DNA from: an uncultured Phenylobacterium sp.
Lineage (GTDB): Bacteria > Pseudomonadota > Alphaproteobacteria > Caulobacterales > Caulobacteraceae
Assembly: GCF_902826855.1 (NCBI RefSeq)
Contig: NZ_CADEGK010000024.1
Span: 1 to 32,614, forward strand
Reading direction: 5' to 3'
DNA length: 32,614 bases
Shown: positions 23,840 through 32,614 of the stretch, in pieces
How the letters are laid out: each line of letters begins with the position of its first letter
Numbering within the stretch: position 1 is the first letter of the stretch
Position numbers and translations under genes: made by a program
The notes under the pieces: generated by a model
The model's input: only the letters and a program-made list of their open reading frames with translations
Told to the model about the DNA's origin: nothing
The model's database searches: none

Positions 23840-26727
23840 TGCGCGTCGTCCCAGTTGGCGGCGGCGCGCGCGTCGACCACCAGGGGCACGGAGATCGAGG
23901 CCGCCGGCTCGGCCGCACGCTCCATGATCCGCCTGGCCACGGCGATCACCGCGTCGGCCTCGGTTTCGGGCGCCTCGAACACCAGTTCGTCGTGCACCTG
24001 CAGCAGCATCCTGGCCTTCAGCCCGGCGTCGATGAGGGCCTGCGGCATGCGGATCATCGCGCGCCGCATGATGTCCGCCGCCGCGCCCTGCAGCGGGGCG
24101 TTGATGGCGGCGCGGTCGGCGAAGGACCGTTCGGCCTGTGACTTGCCGCGTGCGGCGGGGATGTGGACCTTGCGGCCGAAGATGGTGCTGACGAAGGCCT
24201 CGGCCCGGACCTGGCGCTGCATGCGGTCCATGTAGGTGCGGATACCGGGGAAGCGCTCGAAGTAGGTCTTGATGTAGGCGCCCGCCTCCTCCCGGGGGAT
24301 CGACAGCTGGTTGGCCAGGCCGAAGGCCGAGATGCCGTAGATGATGCCGAAGTTGATCGCCTTGGCGCGCCGGCGGGTCTCGGCCGGCATGCCCTCGACC
24401 GGCACGCCGAACATCTCCGAGGCGGTCATGGCGTGGATGTCGAGGCCCTCGGCGAAGGCCTTCTTCAGCTGCGGGATGTCGCCCACATGGGCCAGCAGCC
24501 GCAGTTCGATCTGGGAATAGTCGGCGCTGATCAGCACGTGGCCCGCCTCGGCGACGAAGGCCTTGCGGATCTTGCGGCCCTCTTCCGTGCGGATCGGGAT
24601 GTTCTGCAGGTTGGGGTCGGTGGAGGCGAGCCGGCCGGTGGTCGCCGCGGCCAGCGAATACGAGGTGTGGACGCGGTGGGTCCTGGGATCCATCGCCGCA
24701 ACCAGGTTGTCGGTGTAGGTGCCCTTCAGCTTGGAGAGCTGACGCCAGTCCAGCAGGGTGCGCGGCAGGGCGTGACCCTGGGCGGCCAGGTCTTCCAGCA
24801 GCGAGGCGTCGGTGGACTGAGCGCCGGTGGCGGTCGTGCGGCGGCTGTCGAGGCCCATCTCCTTGAACAGGATCTCGCCGATCTGCTTGGGCGAGCCCAG
24901 GTTGAAGGACCGGCCCGCAAGTTCGAAAGCCTGCGCCTCCAGCTCCGCCATGCGGACCGAGAAGTCGTTGGAGAGCGCGCGCAGCTGGTCGGGGTCGACC
25001 TTCACGCCGGCCAGCTCCATGCCCACCAGGACCGCGGGCATTGGCCGCTCCAAGGTCTCGTAGACCGTGGCCATGCCGTCGTGCGCCAGCCGGGGCTTCA
25101 TGTGCTCCCATAGACGCAGCGTGATGTCGGCGTCCTCGGCGGCGTAGCAGGTCGCCGCGCCCAGCTCGACGTGCTTGAAGCTCTTTTGCGACTTGCCCGC
25201 GCCTGCGACAGCCTTGTAGGCGATCGGCTCGTGCTCGAGCACCCGCTTGGACATCTCGTCCAGGCCGTACTTGTTGTGCAGGCCGCCCTCGAGCGCGAAG
25301 GCCAGCAGCATGGTGTCGTCGATCGGCGAGACGTCGATGCCGTAGCGCCGCAGGACCGCCTGATCGTACTTGGCGTTGTGGCCTATCTTGAGGACGCCGG
25401 GGTCCTCCAGCAGCGGCTTCAGCTTCGCGAGCGCCGTTTCCAGCGAGACTTGAGTCAGGTCCGACGGCGCTTCGAGCTCCAGGCCGCCCTCGTGCTCGTT
25501 GGCGTGGCCGACGGGGATGTAGCAGGCCTGGCCCGGCGCGGTCGCCAGCGAGATCCCGCACAGGTTGGCCGTGGTCTGCGACAGCGCGTCGGTCTCGGTG
25601 TCGAACGCGACCACGCCGCCAGATCGCGCACGCGCGATCCAGGTCTCCAGCGCCGCCAGATCGCGCACGCACTCATAGGCGCTGACGTCGATCGGCGCGT
25701 GCGTCGGCGAGGCGGGCCCCGAGGCCTTCATCTCGGCGACCACGGCCTGGACGGCGGCATCGCGGCCGGGCGCCATGGCGTCGCCGACCCGCCGCGCCAG
25801 CGTGCGGAACTCCATCGTCTCCAGGAAGGCCTGCAGCACCGCCGGCTCCGGCTCACGCACCTTCAGGTCGTCAACCGGCTCCGGCAGCGGCGTGTCGCAG
25901 TCGAGCTGCACCAGCTGGCGCGACAGGCGGATCTGGTCGGCGAAGTCGATCAGGGTCTGGCGGCGCTTGTCCTGCTTGATCTCGGCTGCGCGCGCCAGCA
26001 GCGTGTCGAGGTCTCCGTACTCGTTGATCAGCGCCGAGGCGGTCTTGATGCCGATCCCTGGGGCGCCGGGAACATTGTCGACGCTGTCGCCGCACAGCGC
26101 CTGCACGTCGACGACCTTGTCCGGCGTGACGCCGAACTTCTCGAACACCTGGTCGATGCCGATCTTCAGGTTCTTCATGGTGTCGAGCATGGTCACCCGC
26201 TCGTCCACCAGCTGCATCAGGTCCTTGTCGGACGAGACGATGACCACTTCGCCCGAGAGGTCGCGCACCTTGCAGGCGTAGGCGGCGATCAGGTCGTCGG
26301 CCTCGTAGCCCGGCAGCTCGATGCAGGGCACGCCGAACGCCTTCGTCGCCTCGCGCACCAGCGGGAACTGCGGGATCAGGTCGTCCGGCGGCGGAGGGCG
26401 GTGGGCCTTGTACTTGTCGTAGAGCTTGTTGCGGAAGGTATCCTCGGAGTGGTCGAAGATCACCGCCAGGTGGGTCGGCGCATCCGGCTGGGCGCGCATG
26501 TCGACCAGCAGCTTCCAGAGCATGTTGCAGAAGCCGGCGACCGCGCCCACCGGTAGTCCGTCGCTCTTCCGGCTGAGCGGCGGGAGCGCGTGGAAGGCGC
26601 GGAAGATGAAGCCCGACCCGTCGACCAGATAGAGCCGGACGGCGGGCCCGTCCTGGGTGGGCGTGCGCTCCGTATCGGGCAGCGGAGGCGCGCCGAGGTC
26701 TTGGGGGGCGTCGAGGGTCTCGGTCAT
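23836..26727 (-). CDS. polA: DNA polymerase I
   Basis: A 963-residue repair and Okazaki-fragment polymerase. The N-terminal 5'-3' exonuclease begins VRLYLVDGSGFIFRAFHAL (about 29-47), with SSDKDLMQLVD and GDSVDNVPG. The 3'-5' exonuclease acidic motifs are intact (VVAFDTETDALS and YAAEDADITLRLWE), so proofreading is probably active. The polymerase domain shows SADYSQIELRLLAHVGD (motif A), RRRAKAINFGIIYG (motif B, the O-helix) and LLQVHDELVFEAP (motif C). An acidic, proline-rich 28-residue extension precedes the first domain. The stop codon overlaps the stop of the convergent gene through the palindrome CTAG. Confidence 0.97.
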   Translation of the reverse strand: MTETLDAPQDLGAPPLPDTERTPTQDGPAVRLYLVDGSGFIFRAFHALPPLSRKSDGLPVGAVAGFCNMLWKLLVDMRAQPDAPTHLAVIFDHSEDTFRNKLYDKYKAHRPPPPDDLIPQFPLVREATKAFGVPCIELPGYEADDLIAAYACKVRDLSGEVVIVSSDKDLMQLVDERVTMLDTMKNLKIGIDQVFEKFGVTPDKVVDVQALCGDSVDNVPGAPGIGIKTASALINEYGDLDTLLARAAEIKQDKRRQTLIDFADQIRLSRQLVQLDCDTPLPEPVDDLKVREPEPAVLQAFLETMEFRTLARRVGDAMAPGRDAAVQAVVAEMKASGPASPTHAPIDVSAYECVRDLAALETWIARARSGGVVAFDTETDALSQTTANLCGISLATAPGQACYIPVGHANEHEGGLELEAPSDLTQVSLETALAKLKPLLEDPGVLKIGHNAKYDQAVLRRYGIDVSPIDDTMLLAFALEGGLHNKYGLDEMSKRVLEHEPIAYKAVAGAGKSQKSFKHVELGAATCYAAEDADITLRLWEHMKPRLAHDGMATVYETLERPMPAVLVGMELAGVKVDPDQLRALSNDFSVRMAELEAQAFELAGRSFNLGSPKQIGEILFKEMGLDSRRTTATGAQSTDASLLEDLAAQGHALPRTLLDWRQLSKLKGTYTDNLVAAMDPRTHRVHTSYSLAAATTGRLASTDPNLQNIPIRTEEGRKIRKAFVAEAGHVLISADYSQIELRLLAHVGDIPQLKKAFAEGLDIHAMTASEMFGVPVEGMPAETRRRAKAINFGIIYGISAFGLANQLSIPREEAGAYIKTYFERFPGIRTYMDRMQRQVRAEAFVSTIFGRKVHIPAARGKSQAERSFADRAAINAPLQGAAADIMRRAMIRMPQALIDAGLKARMLLQVHDELVFEAPETEADAVIAVARRIMERAAEPAASISVPLVVDARAAANWDDAH

Positions 26728-26745
26728 GGCTTCAAGATAGGCCGG

Positions 26746-26773
26746 TGATCCCGCGAGGTCACCCGCGGGATCA
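26746..26773 (-). terminator. 10-bp hairpin at the end of the PEP-mutase family gene
   Basis: TGATCCCGCG (26746-26755) and CGCGGGATCA (26764-26773) form a perfect stem with an 8-base loop. On the minus strand the stem includes the stop codon of the upstream gene and ends 18 bases before the polA ATG. No T-run follows. It may terminate or attenuate read-through into polA. Confidence 0.45.
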
Positions 26774-27580
26774 GGTCGAGAATCGTTTCTGCAGCGCCGG
26801 CGCGCCCTCGGCAGCCGCCATCAGCTCGGTCGACGACCCGCTCGCCAGGAAGGCGGCCGCGGTGCGGGCGAGGGCCGCGTAGGCGGCGTTGAAGGTCGCG
26901 CTTCCCGCGCTGAGGCGCCGTGCGCCGAGCGCCGCCAGCGCCGCCGCGTCGGGCGCGCCAGGGCGGGCCAGGATGTTCAGCGGAGCGGGGATCGCCGCGG
27001 CGAGGCGGCGGATCAGCTCCGGGTCGACGGCGCCGGGCACGAACACCCCGTCCGCGCCCGCCGAGACGTAGAGTTTGCCGCGCGCGATCGCTTCCGCCTC
27101 GGCGGCCTCGCCCTCGGCCAGTCGGCGGAGATACACATCTGCGCGGGCGTTGATGAACAGTGGGACGCCTGCCTGCCCGGCCGCCTTGCGCACCGCAGCG
27201 ATCTTTGCGGCATGCAGCTGCGGATCGCGGCCGCCGTCCTCGAAGTTGATCCCGACGGCACCGGCCTGGATCACCTGGCCGACGTTGCGCTGGAGTTGGT
27301 CCAGGTCATCGGTGAAGCCGCCTTCGAAGTCGCAGCTGACCGGCACATCAACCACGGCCGCGATCGCGGCCACCACGGCGCAGGTGGTCTCCACGGCCAG
27401 GATGTCACCGTCGGGCTGGCCGTGGACCCAGGCCACGGCGGCCGAGGACGTGGCGATGGCCTTCGCGCCGGCGTCGGCGACCACCGCGGCGCTGGCGGCG
27501 TCCCAGGCGTTGGGCAGGACCAGCACGTCCGGCCCCTGGTGCAGCTGGCGAAACAGTTCGGCCTTGGCGGTCTGGCTCAT
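26771..27580 (-). CDS. Isocitrate lyase/PEP mutase superfamily protein
   Basis: A 269-residue TIM-barrel enzyme. LVLPNAWDAASAAVVADAGAK (about 20-40) is the family opening, PVSCDFEGGFTDD (about 81-93) holds the metal-binding acidic residues, VGINFEDGG supplies the next, and FINARADVY the following strand. The KKCGH loop of true isocitrate lyase is missing, so it is not that enzyme; PEP phosphonomutase-like or carboxy-PEP/oxaloacetate hydrolase-like activity is possible. It ends in a hairpin just upstream of polA on the same strand. Confidence 0.85.
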   Translation of the reverse strand: MSQTAKAELFRQLHQGPDVLVLPNAWDAASAAVVADAGAKAIATSSAAVAWVHGQPDGDILAVETTCAVVAAIAAVVDVPVSCDFEGGFTDDLDQLQRNVGQVIQAGAVGINFEDGGRDPQLHAAKIAAVRKAAGQAGVPLFINARADVYLRRLAEGEAAEAEAIARGKLYVSAGADGVFVPGAVDPELIRRLAAAIPAPLNILARPGAPDAAALAALGARRLSAGSATFNAAYAALARTAAAFLASGSSTELMAAAEGAPALQKRFST

Positions 27581-27662
27581 GGGTCCCTCGACGTCTTGCT
27601 ACTCAGACGGGGATATGGAGTGCGTTGTGACACGGCGCTGGCGGATTCCGGACACCGATGGA

Positions 27663-29471
27663 TCAGAGGCGCGCCGACAGCTCGGCGGCGACGCGCTGGA
27701 CCACCGGCGGCCACGTCGCATCCTGCCCCTGGCGAAACAGGGTCACCGACCGGTACCAGGGCAACGACGGCGAGCCGACGCCGTAGCGCCACTCGGGCCG
27801 GGCAGGCACCATGACCAGCGCAGGCGTGCCCAGGGCGCCCGCGAGATGGATGATCGTCGTCTGCACGGAGACCACCACGTCGAGCGTCTGCACCAGGCCG
27901 GCGAGGTCCTCGAAGTCCGCGACCTCGCTGGGCGGTGGCAGGCGAATGCGCTGATGTCCCGCATTCGCCGCCGCCACCTCGGCCTCGACGTCGCCGTACT
28001 GCAGGCTGACGAACTCGCAGTCGGGCAGATCCAGGATCGGCCGAAGCTGGGCCAGCGGCATGGAACGCGCGTCGCGCCCGGTCCGCCGGATGCCGCCCCG
28101 CCAGGACAGGCCAATCCGAAGCCGCCCCTTCCTTGGCCCCAGCCGCTCCGCCCATTGCGCCCGGACGGCCGCCGAGGCGGAGAGGTAAGGAACGCCGGGG
28201 AAGTCGGCGAGGCGGTTGCGATACAGCCGGCCGAGGCTGCCGATCGCCACCACAGCGTCGGTGTCAGGAAGCGGCGCGCCTTCGGCTAGCGGACCCAGGA
28301 GCCCGAGGTCCGGGAAGGCGTTCGCGAACAGCCGATGCAACCGGGTCTCACAGACCAGGGTGACCGATCCCGCCGTGGCCAGAAGGTCGGGAAGCGCGCT
28401 CGCAAACATCACGACGTCGCCCACCCCCTGCTCCGCTACCAGCAGCACGCGGCGGCCAGCGAGCTGGCCCGTTGTAATGTTCGGGTCGAGCCGGCCGCGC
28501 AGCTCGGGCGTCACTTGCCCGGACGCCCCGGTGAGGAACGAGGGCGTCCGCCAGCGCCACTCGTAGTCCGCCCACCCGGCCTCGAACTGCTGAAGCGTGA
28601 GCCGCGCCACCCCCCGGTTCCAGCGCGCATCGGCGAAGGTCGGGTCCAGCGCGACGGCGCGGTCGAAGCCCTCCAGGGCGGAGTGGAGCCGCCCAAGCTT
28701 CACAAGCAGGTCCGCGTGGCCCTTGTGCAGGAGGGCCGACTCCGGGGCGAGGGCGACCGCCGTCTCGGCGCACTGGATGGCCTCCTCCAGCCGATCCAAC
28801 TGCTCGAGGGCGAGGCTCCGGTTGTGATAGGCGGCCGCATAGCCGGGATCGCGGGCGATCGCTGCGTCAAAGCTGGCGAGCGCCTCGGCTGGCTGCTCGA
28901 GGCCCATGAAGGCGTTGCCTTGGTTGTAGTGTGCGGCGGCGGCGTCCGGGTCGAGCGCCAGGGCGGTGGCCAGGCTCACCAGCGCCTCGTCATGGCGTCC
29001 CAGCGCGTTCAGCGCGACGCCCAGGTTGGTATGCGCGGTTGCAAAGTCGGGCTTCAGGCGCACAGCCGCCTCGAAGCCTTCCGCGGCGGCCTCGAAGCGT
29101 TCCACATCCAACAGCGCCGCGCCGCGATTGTTGAACAGGTCCGGCTCCGCCAGCCCGAGTTCCAGCGCCCGGTCGAAGCTGGCGATCGCCGCCTCGGGCT
29201 TGCCCAGGCGTCGTAGCGCGACGCCCAGGTTGGCGTGGCTGCGGGCGAAGTTCGGATCGATCTCCAGGGCCTTGCGCAGCATCTCGACGCTGCGCTCCAG
29301 GCGGCCCATCTGCAGGGAGAGGAGTCCGAGGAGGTTGTGCGCGGTGAAGTGGCGGGGCGCCGCCTGGATGATCCGCTGGTAGAGCGCCTCGGCTTCGGCA
29401 GCGCGGCCGTTCTCGTGATGATCCATGGCGACCCGCAGCGTCGATCCGATGTCCAAGGCTTCTTCGGGCAC
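27663..29471 (-). CDS. TPR protein with glycosyltransferase-like C-terminal domain
   Basis: A 602-residue protein. Residues about 18-310 are tandem tetratricopeptide repeats, seen as repeated A-x-YNxGN/NLGVAL-x-x-LG words and helix-ending DP residues about every 34 positions. The C-terminal half (about 330-602) resembles the heptosyltransferase/GT-B fold without a clear catalytic triad: VLLVAEQGVGDVVMFASALP, LRIGLSWRGG, and VQTLDVVVSVQTTIIHLAGALGTPALVMVP, the nucleotide-sugar segment with the His-x-Ala-Gly motif. Such TPR-GT proteins may glycosylate proteins or act in surface polysaccharide export. The start is uncertain: GTG at 29471 or ATG at 29423 (MDHHENG). Confidence 0.8.
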   Translation of the reverse strand: MPEEALDIGSTLRVAMDHHENGRAAEAEALYQRIIQAAPRHFTAHNLLGLLSLQMGRLERSVEMLRKALEIDPNFARSHANLGVALRRLGKPEAAIASFDRALELGLAEPDLFNNRGAALLDVERFEAAAEGFEAAVRLKPDFATAHTNLGVALNALGRHDEALVSLATALALDPDAAAAHYNQGNAFMGLEQPAEALASFDAAIARDPGYAAAYHNRSLALEQLDRLEEAIQCAETAVALAPESALLHKGHADLLVKLGRLHSALEGFDRAVALDPTFADARWNRGVARLTLQQFEAGWADYEWRWRTPSFLTGASGQVTPELRGRLDPNITTGQLAGRRVLLVAEQGVGDVVMFASALPDLLATAGSVTLVCETRLHRLFANAFPDLGLLGPLAEGAPLPDTDAVVAIGSLGRLYRNRLADFPGVPYLSASAAVRAQWAERLGPRKGRLRIGLSWRGGIRRTGRDARSMPLAQLRPILDLPDCEFVSLQYGDVEAEVAAANAGHQRIRLPPPSEVADFEDLAGLVQTLDVVVSVQTTIIHLAGALGTPALVMVPARPEWRYGVGSPSLPWYRSVTLFRQGQDATWPPVVQRVAAELSARL

Positions 29472-29592
29472 GGCCGCCGGCGCTCCACTTCGCAGCCCTC
29501 ATAGCCAGCCGGCCGGGTTCGGGCCAGTCGGTGCGGGTCACCAGCAGCCGGGCGGCTCGCGTCCGACCGCGGAAACCGGCTAAGACCTACCC

Positions 29593-30744
29593 GTGGCCGC
29601 CTCCGTCCTGACCCGCCTAGCCCTGACCGACTTCCGCTCCTACGCCAGGGCGGAGCTCGCGCTGGACGGGCGGCCGGTGTGGCTGGCCGGGCCAAACGGG
29701 GCGGGCAAGACCAACCTTCTGGAAGCGGTGAGCTTCCTCATCCCGGGCCGGGGGCTGCGCGGATCGGGCCTGGCCGAGGTGGGCCGCCGGTTGCCCGGCG
29801 AAGCGGCCGGCCGCGCCTGGGCCGTCGCCGTCACAGTGCGGGTCGGCGGCGACGACGATGGCGAGACCCGGCTGGGCACCGGGGTCGAAACGGCCGGCGC
29901 CGTTCGCCGGGTAGTCCGCGTCGAGGGCGAGCCCGCGCCACCTGGCCGGCTGGCCGAACACCTGCGCCAGGTTTGGCTGACCCCGGCGCAGGATCGCCTC
30001 TTCCTGGAGGGCGCTGCCGAGCGGCGGCGGTTCTTCGACCGGCTGGTATTCGCCGCCGAGCCGATCCACGCCGCGCACGTGCAGGCCTACGAGAAGGCCT
30101 TGCGCGAACGCATGCGCCTGCTCACCGACGGGCCCGCCGACGCCGCTTGGCTGGACGCCCTCGAGGCGCGGATGGCCGAGGCAGGCGCCTTGATGGCCGA
30201 GGCCCGCGCGCGCACGCTCACCGCCCTCACCGCCGAGATCGCCACCCGCGGCGAACGGCCCTTTCCACTGGCCCGGCTGTCGCTGACCGGCGAATGGGAG
30301 CGCCTGGCGCTGGAGGGCGCGGACTTCGCCGACATCGAGGCGCGGCTGGCCAAGGCGCTGGCCCCGGTGCGCGAGCGCGACGCCGCGGCCGGCCGCGCGC
30401 TCACCGGGCCGCACCGCGGCGACCTCGCCGTGGTCCATGCCGAGAAGGACCGCCCGGCCGCCGAGTGCTCCACCGGAGAGCAGAAGGCGCTGGTGCTCAA
30501 CCTGATCCTCGCGCAGGCGGCCCGCCTGGCCCGCGCCGAAGGCCACCCCTCGCCTATCCTGCTGCTGGACGAGGTCGCCGCCCACCTCGATGCGCGCCGC
30601 CGCGCCGCCCTTTTCGACGAGATCGAGGCGCTCAGCCTGCAGGCCTTCCTCACCGGGACAGACGAAATGCTCTTTGACGGCCTGGCCGGTCGCGCCCAAG
30701 GCCTGCGTGTGGAAGGTTCGGAGCTGGTGGAGATCGGCCGGTGA
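29593..30744 (+). CDS. recF: DNA replication and repair protein RecF
   Basis: A 383-residue SMC-like ATPase that loads RecA at single-strand gaps with RecO and RecR. The N-terminal [10 protein letters not shown] precedes Walker [14 protein letters not shown] (about 33-45), [16 protein letters not shown] and [10 protein letters not shown] follow in family order, GPHRGDL lies near residue 272, the ABC signature is STGEQKAL and Walker B is [12 protein letters not shown]. Length is normal. The start is a GTG at 29593 with no strong ribosome binding site. The TGA stop overlaps the GTG of the next gene. The 121-bp gap before it is divergent with the TPR gene and should carry both promoters. Confidence 0.97.
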   Translation: MAASVLTRLALTDFRSYARAELALDGRPVWLAGPNGAGKTNLLEAVSFLIPGRGLRGSGLAEVGRRLPGEAAGRAWAVAVTVRVGGDDDGETRLGTGVETAGAVRRVVRVEGEPAPPGRLAEHLRQVWLTPAQDRLFLEGAAERRRFFDRLVFAAEPIHAAHVQAYEKALRERMRLLTDGPADAAWLDALEARMAEAGALMAEARARTLTALTAEIATRGERPFPLARLSLTGEWERLALEGADFADIEARLAKALAPVRERDAAAGRALTGPHRGDLAVVHAEKDRPAAECSTGEQKALVLNLILAQAARLARAEGHPSPILLLDEVAAHLDARRRAALFDEIEALSLQAFLTGTDEMLFDGLAGRAQGLRVEGSELVEIGR

Positions 30745-31436
30745 CCCGCTTCGTCCTCGTGCACAGCCCTTTCGTCGGGCCTGCGGCGTGGCAGGCCACG
30801 GCCAGGCTGCTGCCCGACGCGGTGGTCGCCGACTACGGCTGTGTCACCGGCCCTGACTGGTACGGCCGCGTGGGCCGGGCCGTCGCCGCGCAGGCCGGCG
30901 AGGCGCCCTGGACGGCCGTCCTGCACTCCGGGGCCGGCGGGTTCGCGCCAGCACTGGCGCGGGCGGCGGCCAGCCTCGCCGGCTTCATCTTCGTGGACGC
31001 GATCCTGCCGCATCCGGGCCGGAGCGTCCTCGACACGGCGCCGGCCGAGATGATCGCCCAACTGCGTCGCGTCACCACTGACGGCTTGCTGGCGCCCTGG
31101 AACCGATGGTTCGACGTCGATCCGACCGAACAGATGATCCCGGATCCTGAAGCACGCGCCGCGTTCGTCCGCGACCTACTGCGTACCCCCTTCGCCTTCC
31201 TGGAAGCGGTCGCCCCGGACGATTCGGCATGGGAAGTCCTGCCGGCAGCCTACATCCAGCTCAGCCGCAACTACGACCGGACCGCTGAGCGCGCCGCCGC
31301 ACGCGGCTGGCGCGTGAGCCGCGAACGGCTCCACCACTTAGCGATGGCCAGCCACGCCGATCGGGTCGCTAGCCTACTGCTGGACGCCGCATCGCCCACC
31401 AGCGTCGTAGAATCCATCCCGGGGAGGCTCCCATGA
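30741..31436 (+). CDS. Alpha/beta hydrolase fold protein
   Basis: A 231-residue hydrolase-like protein. [14 protein letters not shown] is the oxyanion-hole region after the first strand, [14 protein letters not shown] holds the nucleophile elbow (Ser in HSGAG, G-x-S-x-G altered to H-S-G), [12 protein letters not shown] continues the core and [13 protein letters not shown] carries the expected catalytic His near residue 209. Substrate unknown. The GTG start overlaps the recF stop (GTGA) and its stop overlaps the next ATG (ATGA), so it is translated in series between recF and a second hydrolase. Confidence 0.82.
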   Translation: MTRFVLVHSPFVGPAAWQATARLLPDAVVADYGCVTGPDWYGRVGRAVAAQAGEAPWTAVLHSGAGGFAPALARAAASLAGFIFVDAILPHPGRSVLDTAPAEMIAQLRRVTTDGLLAPWNRWFDVDPTEQMIPDPEARAAFVRDLLRTPFAFLEAVAPDDSAWEVLPAAYIQLSRNYDRTAERAAARGWRVSRERLHHLAMASHADRVASLLLDAASPTSVVESIPGRLP

Positions 31437-32281
31437 CCGCGCTCAGCACCACCACCATCGCGCTCGGCGACCTCGCCTTCACCATCGATCAGGCAGGTCC
31501 TGTCGACGGCGAACCCGTACTGATGCTGCACGGCTTCCCGCAGACGCGGCGGGCCTGGCGCGGCCAACTGCAGGTGCTGGGTGGGGCCGGCTACCGGTGC
31601 GTGGCGCCAGATCAGCGCGGCTACTCCACGGGCGCGCGCCCGGCGGGAACCGAGACCTACGCCACCGCCAACCTGGTCGCCGACGCCCTGGGGATCATGG
31701 ACGCCCTCGGCCACGGCCGCTTCCATCTGGTCGGCCACGATTGGGGGGGACAGCTGTCATGGCTGATCGCGGCCCAGGCGCCGGAGCGGCTGCTCAGCCT
31801 GGCGGTGCTGTCGCGCCCCCATCCGGCCGCCTTCGCCCGCGCCTTCGCGGAGGACGCTGATCAGCCGCAGCGGTCGAGCCACCACAAGGCGTTCCAGGAC
31901 GAGGGCGCAGGGACGGCGCTACGGGCGGACGACTTCGCGGGCCTCCGGCGCATGTTCATCGCCCAGGGCGTGCCAAGCGCCACCGCCAGCGCCTACATCG
32001 ATACCCTCGCCGAACCCGGCGCCATCGAGGCGGCCGTCGCCTGGTACCGGGCCGGCGGCTCGGCTTCGCTGCGCGCCCGCGACGTGCCGCCGGTGGCCGC
32101 GCGCACGCTGTACGTCTGGGGCGACGCCGATGCGGCCGTGGGCCGGATGGCCGCCGAGGCGACGGCGGATTTCGTCACCGGACCGTACCGCTTCGAGGTG
32201 ATCCCCGGCGCGGGGCACTTCCTGACGGACGAGGTCCCGGAGCCGGTGAACCGGCTGCTGCTGAGCCATCTCGGGGGCTGA
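31433..32281 (+). CDS. Alpha/beta hydrolase, epoxide hydrolase-like
   Basis: A 282-residue alpha/beta hydrolase. [13 protein letters not shown] contains the HGFP oxyanion motif of the epoxide hydrolase/haloalkane dehalogenase group, and [14 protein letters not shown] places Asp, not Ser, as nucleophile (GHDWGG). The cap region (about 130-215) follows, [13 protein letters not shown] gives the acid residue and [13 protein letters not shown] the catalytic His near residue 262. The substrate is not predictable. The ATG overlaps the stop of the preceding hydrolase gene. Neither hydrolase has an evident link to recF or gyrB. Confidence 0.86.
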   Translation: MTALSTTTIALGDLAFTIDQAGPVDGEPVLMLHGFPQTRRAWRGQLQVLGGAGYRCVAPDQRGYSTGARPAGTETYATANLVADALGIMDALGHGRFHLVGHDWGGQLSWLIAAQAPERLLSLAVLSRPHPAAFARAFAEDADQPQRSSHHKAFQDEGAGTALRADDFAGLRRMFIAQGVPSATASAYIDTLAEPGAIEAAVAWYRAGGSASLRARDVPPVAARTLYVWGDADAAVGRMAAEATADFVTGPYRFEVIPGAGHFLTDEVPEPVNRLLLSHLGG

Positions 32282-32311
32282 TCCGGGCGACCTTTTGTGC
32301 GGCGCCGAAAA

Positions 32312-32341
32312 GTGTGCAGAATCAGCGTCCCACCCTATATA
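32312..32341 (+). promoter_or_regulatory. Candidate gyrB promoter
   Basis: TATATA at 32336-32341 in an AT-rich pocket of the 167-bp gap before gyrB is a plausible -10 element. GTGTGC at 32312-32317, 18 bp upstream, is a poor -35 match. Only the -10-like word is convincing. Confidence 0.35.
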
Positions 32342-32448
32342 AGAACAGCCACGTTACCCGGCTCCGCGCGCTGCCGCGGGACCGTCACCAGGCGCTGCCG
32401 GATCCGATGGTCCGGACCCTCCCTAAACGCGCCTCAGCTGGACGCAAG

Positions 32449-32614
32449 ATGAGCGAAGAAAACGATCTCGAAGGCGGCGCCCCCGAGGGCAACGGTCAGG
32501 CCGAGTACGGCGCGGAATCGATCAAGGTGCTGAAGGGCCTGGACGCGGTGCGCAAGCGCCCGGGCATGTATATCGGCGACACCGACGACGGCTCGGGCCT
32601 GCACCACATGGTCT
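32449..32614 (+). CDS. gyrB: DNA gyrase subunit B, 5' part only
   Basis: The first 55 codons of GyrB, cut by the window edge. After an acidic 20-residue leader, [21 protein letters not shown] is the invariant start of the GHKL ATPase domain, followed by GSGLHHMV. GyrB with GyrA supercoils DNA. The ATG at 32449 is the first suitable start. The recF-gyrB neighbourhood is a conserved alphaproteobacterial arrangement, here split by two hydrolase genes. Confidence 0.95.
   Translation, partial: MSEENDLEGGAPEGNGQAEYGAESIKVLKGLDAVRKRPGMYIGDTDDGSGLHHMV

Noticed and set aside
22670..25672. 1000-codon open frame on the minus strand
   Set aside because: It runs in the wrong frame through polA and antisense through the AlgJ-like gene; low-complexity translation with no domain.
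26771..27580. Calling this gene isocitrate lyase (glyoxylate shunt)
   Set aside because: The catalytic KKCGH loop is missing and the protein is far shorter than isocitrate lyase.

Overview
The window is GC-rich DNA from an alphaproteobacterium. The gene families and order (a nasTS/nrt/nirBD/nasA cluster, an Alginate_exp-like barrel, recF close to gyrB) fit the Caulobacterales, for example Phenylobacterium or Caulobacter. That placement is an inference from families and composition; no database was searched.

Region 1 (1 to about 4.1 kb) is the right end of a probable integrative element. It holds a repeat-rich gene-free stretch with five degenerate TAATTGG-type repeats, a small serine recombinase with an inverted repeat over its start, an unrecognised 239-residue protein of lower GC, and a complete tyrosine integrase at the boundary. 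The left end lies outside the window.

Region 2 (4.2-18.8 kb, minus strand) is a complete nitrate-assimilation locus. In transcription order: mobA (molybdenum cofactor), nasT (ANTAR RNA-binding regulator), nasS (nitrate sensor), a structured leader, an outer-membrane barrel, nrtA-nrtB-nrtD (nitrate ABC importer), a second structured gap, narK (MFS nitrate/nitrite transporter), nirB-nirD (nitrite reductase), nasA (nitrate reductase) and a glutathione S-transferase-like gene. Nitrate crosses the outer membrane (possibly through the barrel) and the inner membrane (NrtABD or NarK), is reduced to nitrite by NasA and to ammonium by NirBD. The main result is in the leaders. The gap before the barrel gene reads as an ANTAR antitermination leader: two hairpins with six-base loops carrying A1 and G4, the second sharing bases with a strong intrinsic terminator. 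A 19-base piece of the same motif (17/19 identical) recurs in the nrtD-narK gap, next to another A1/G4 hairpin. One NasS-NasT pair may therefore control both halves of the pathway at the RNA level.

Region 3 (18.8-23.8 kb) holds housekeeping and accessory genes: two small lipoproteins, a sirtuin, yggT and a DUF167 gene, a tRNA-Ala(CGC), a metallophosphatase and an AlgJ/AlgX-like SGNH protein. The last 19 bases around the tRNA 3' end are repeated exactly about 770 bp downstream, which looks like an integration scar with one small lipoprotein gene between the copies.

Region 4 (23.8-32.6 kb) is core chromosome: polA, a PEP-mutase/isocitrate-lyase family gene, a TPR protein with a glycosyltransferase-like C-terminal half, then recF, two alpha/beta hydrolases coupled to it by 4-base overlaps, and the start of gyrB, which runs off the window.
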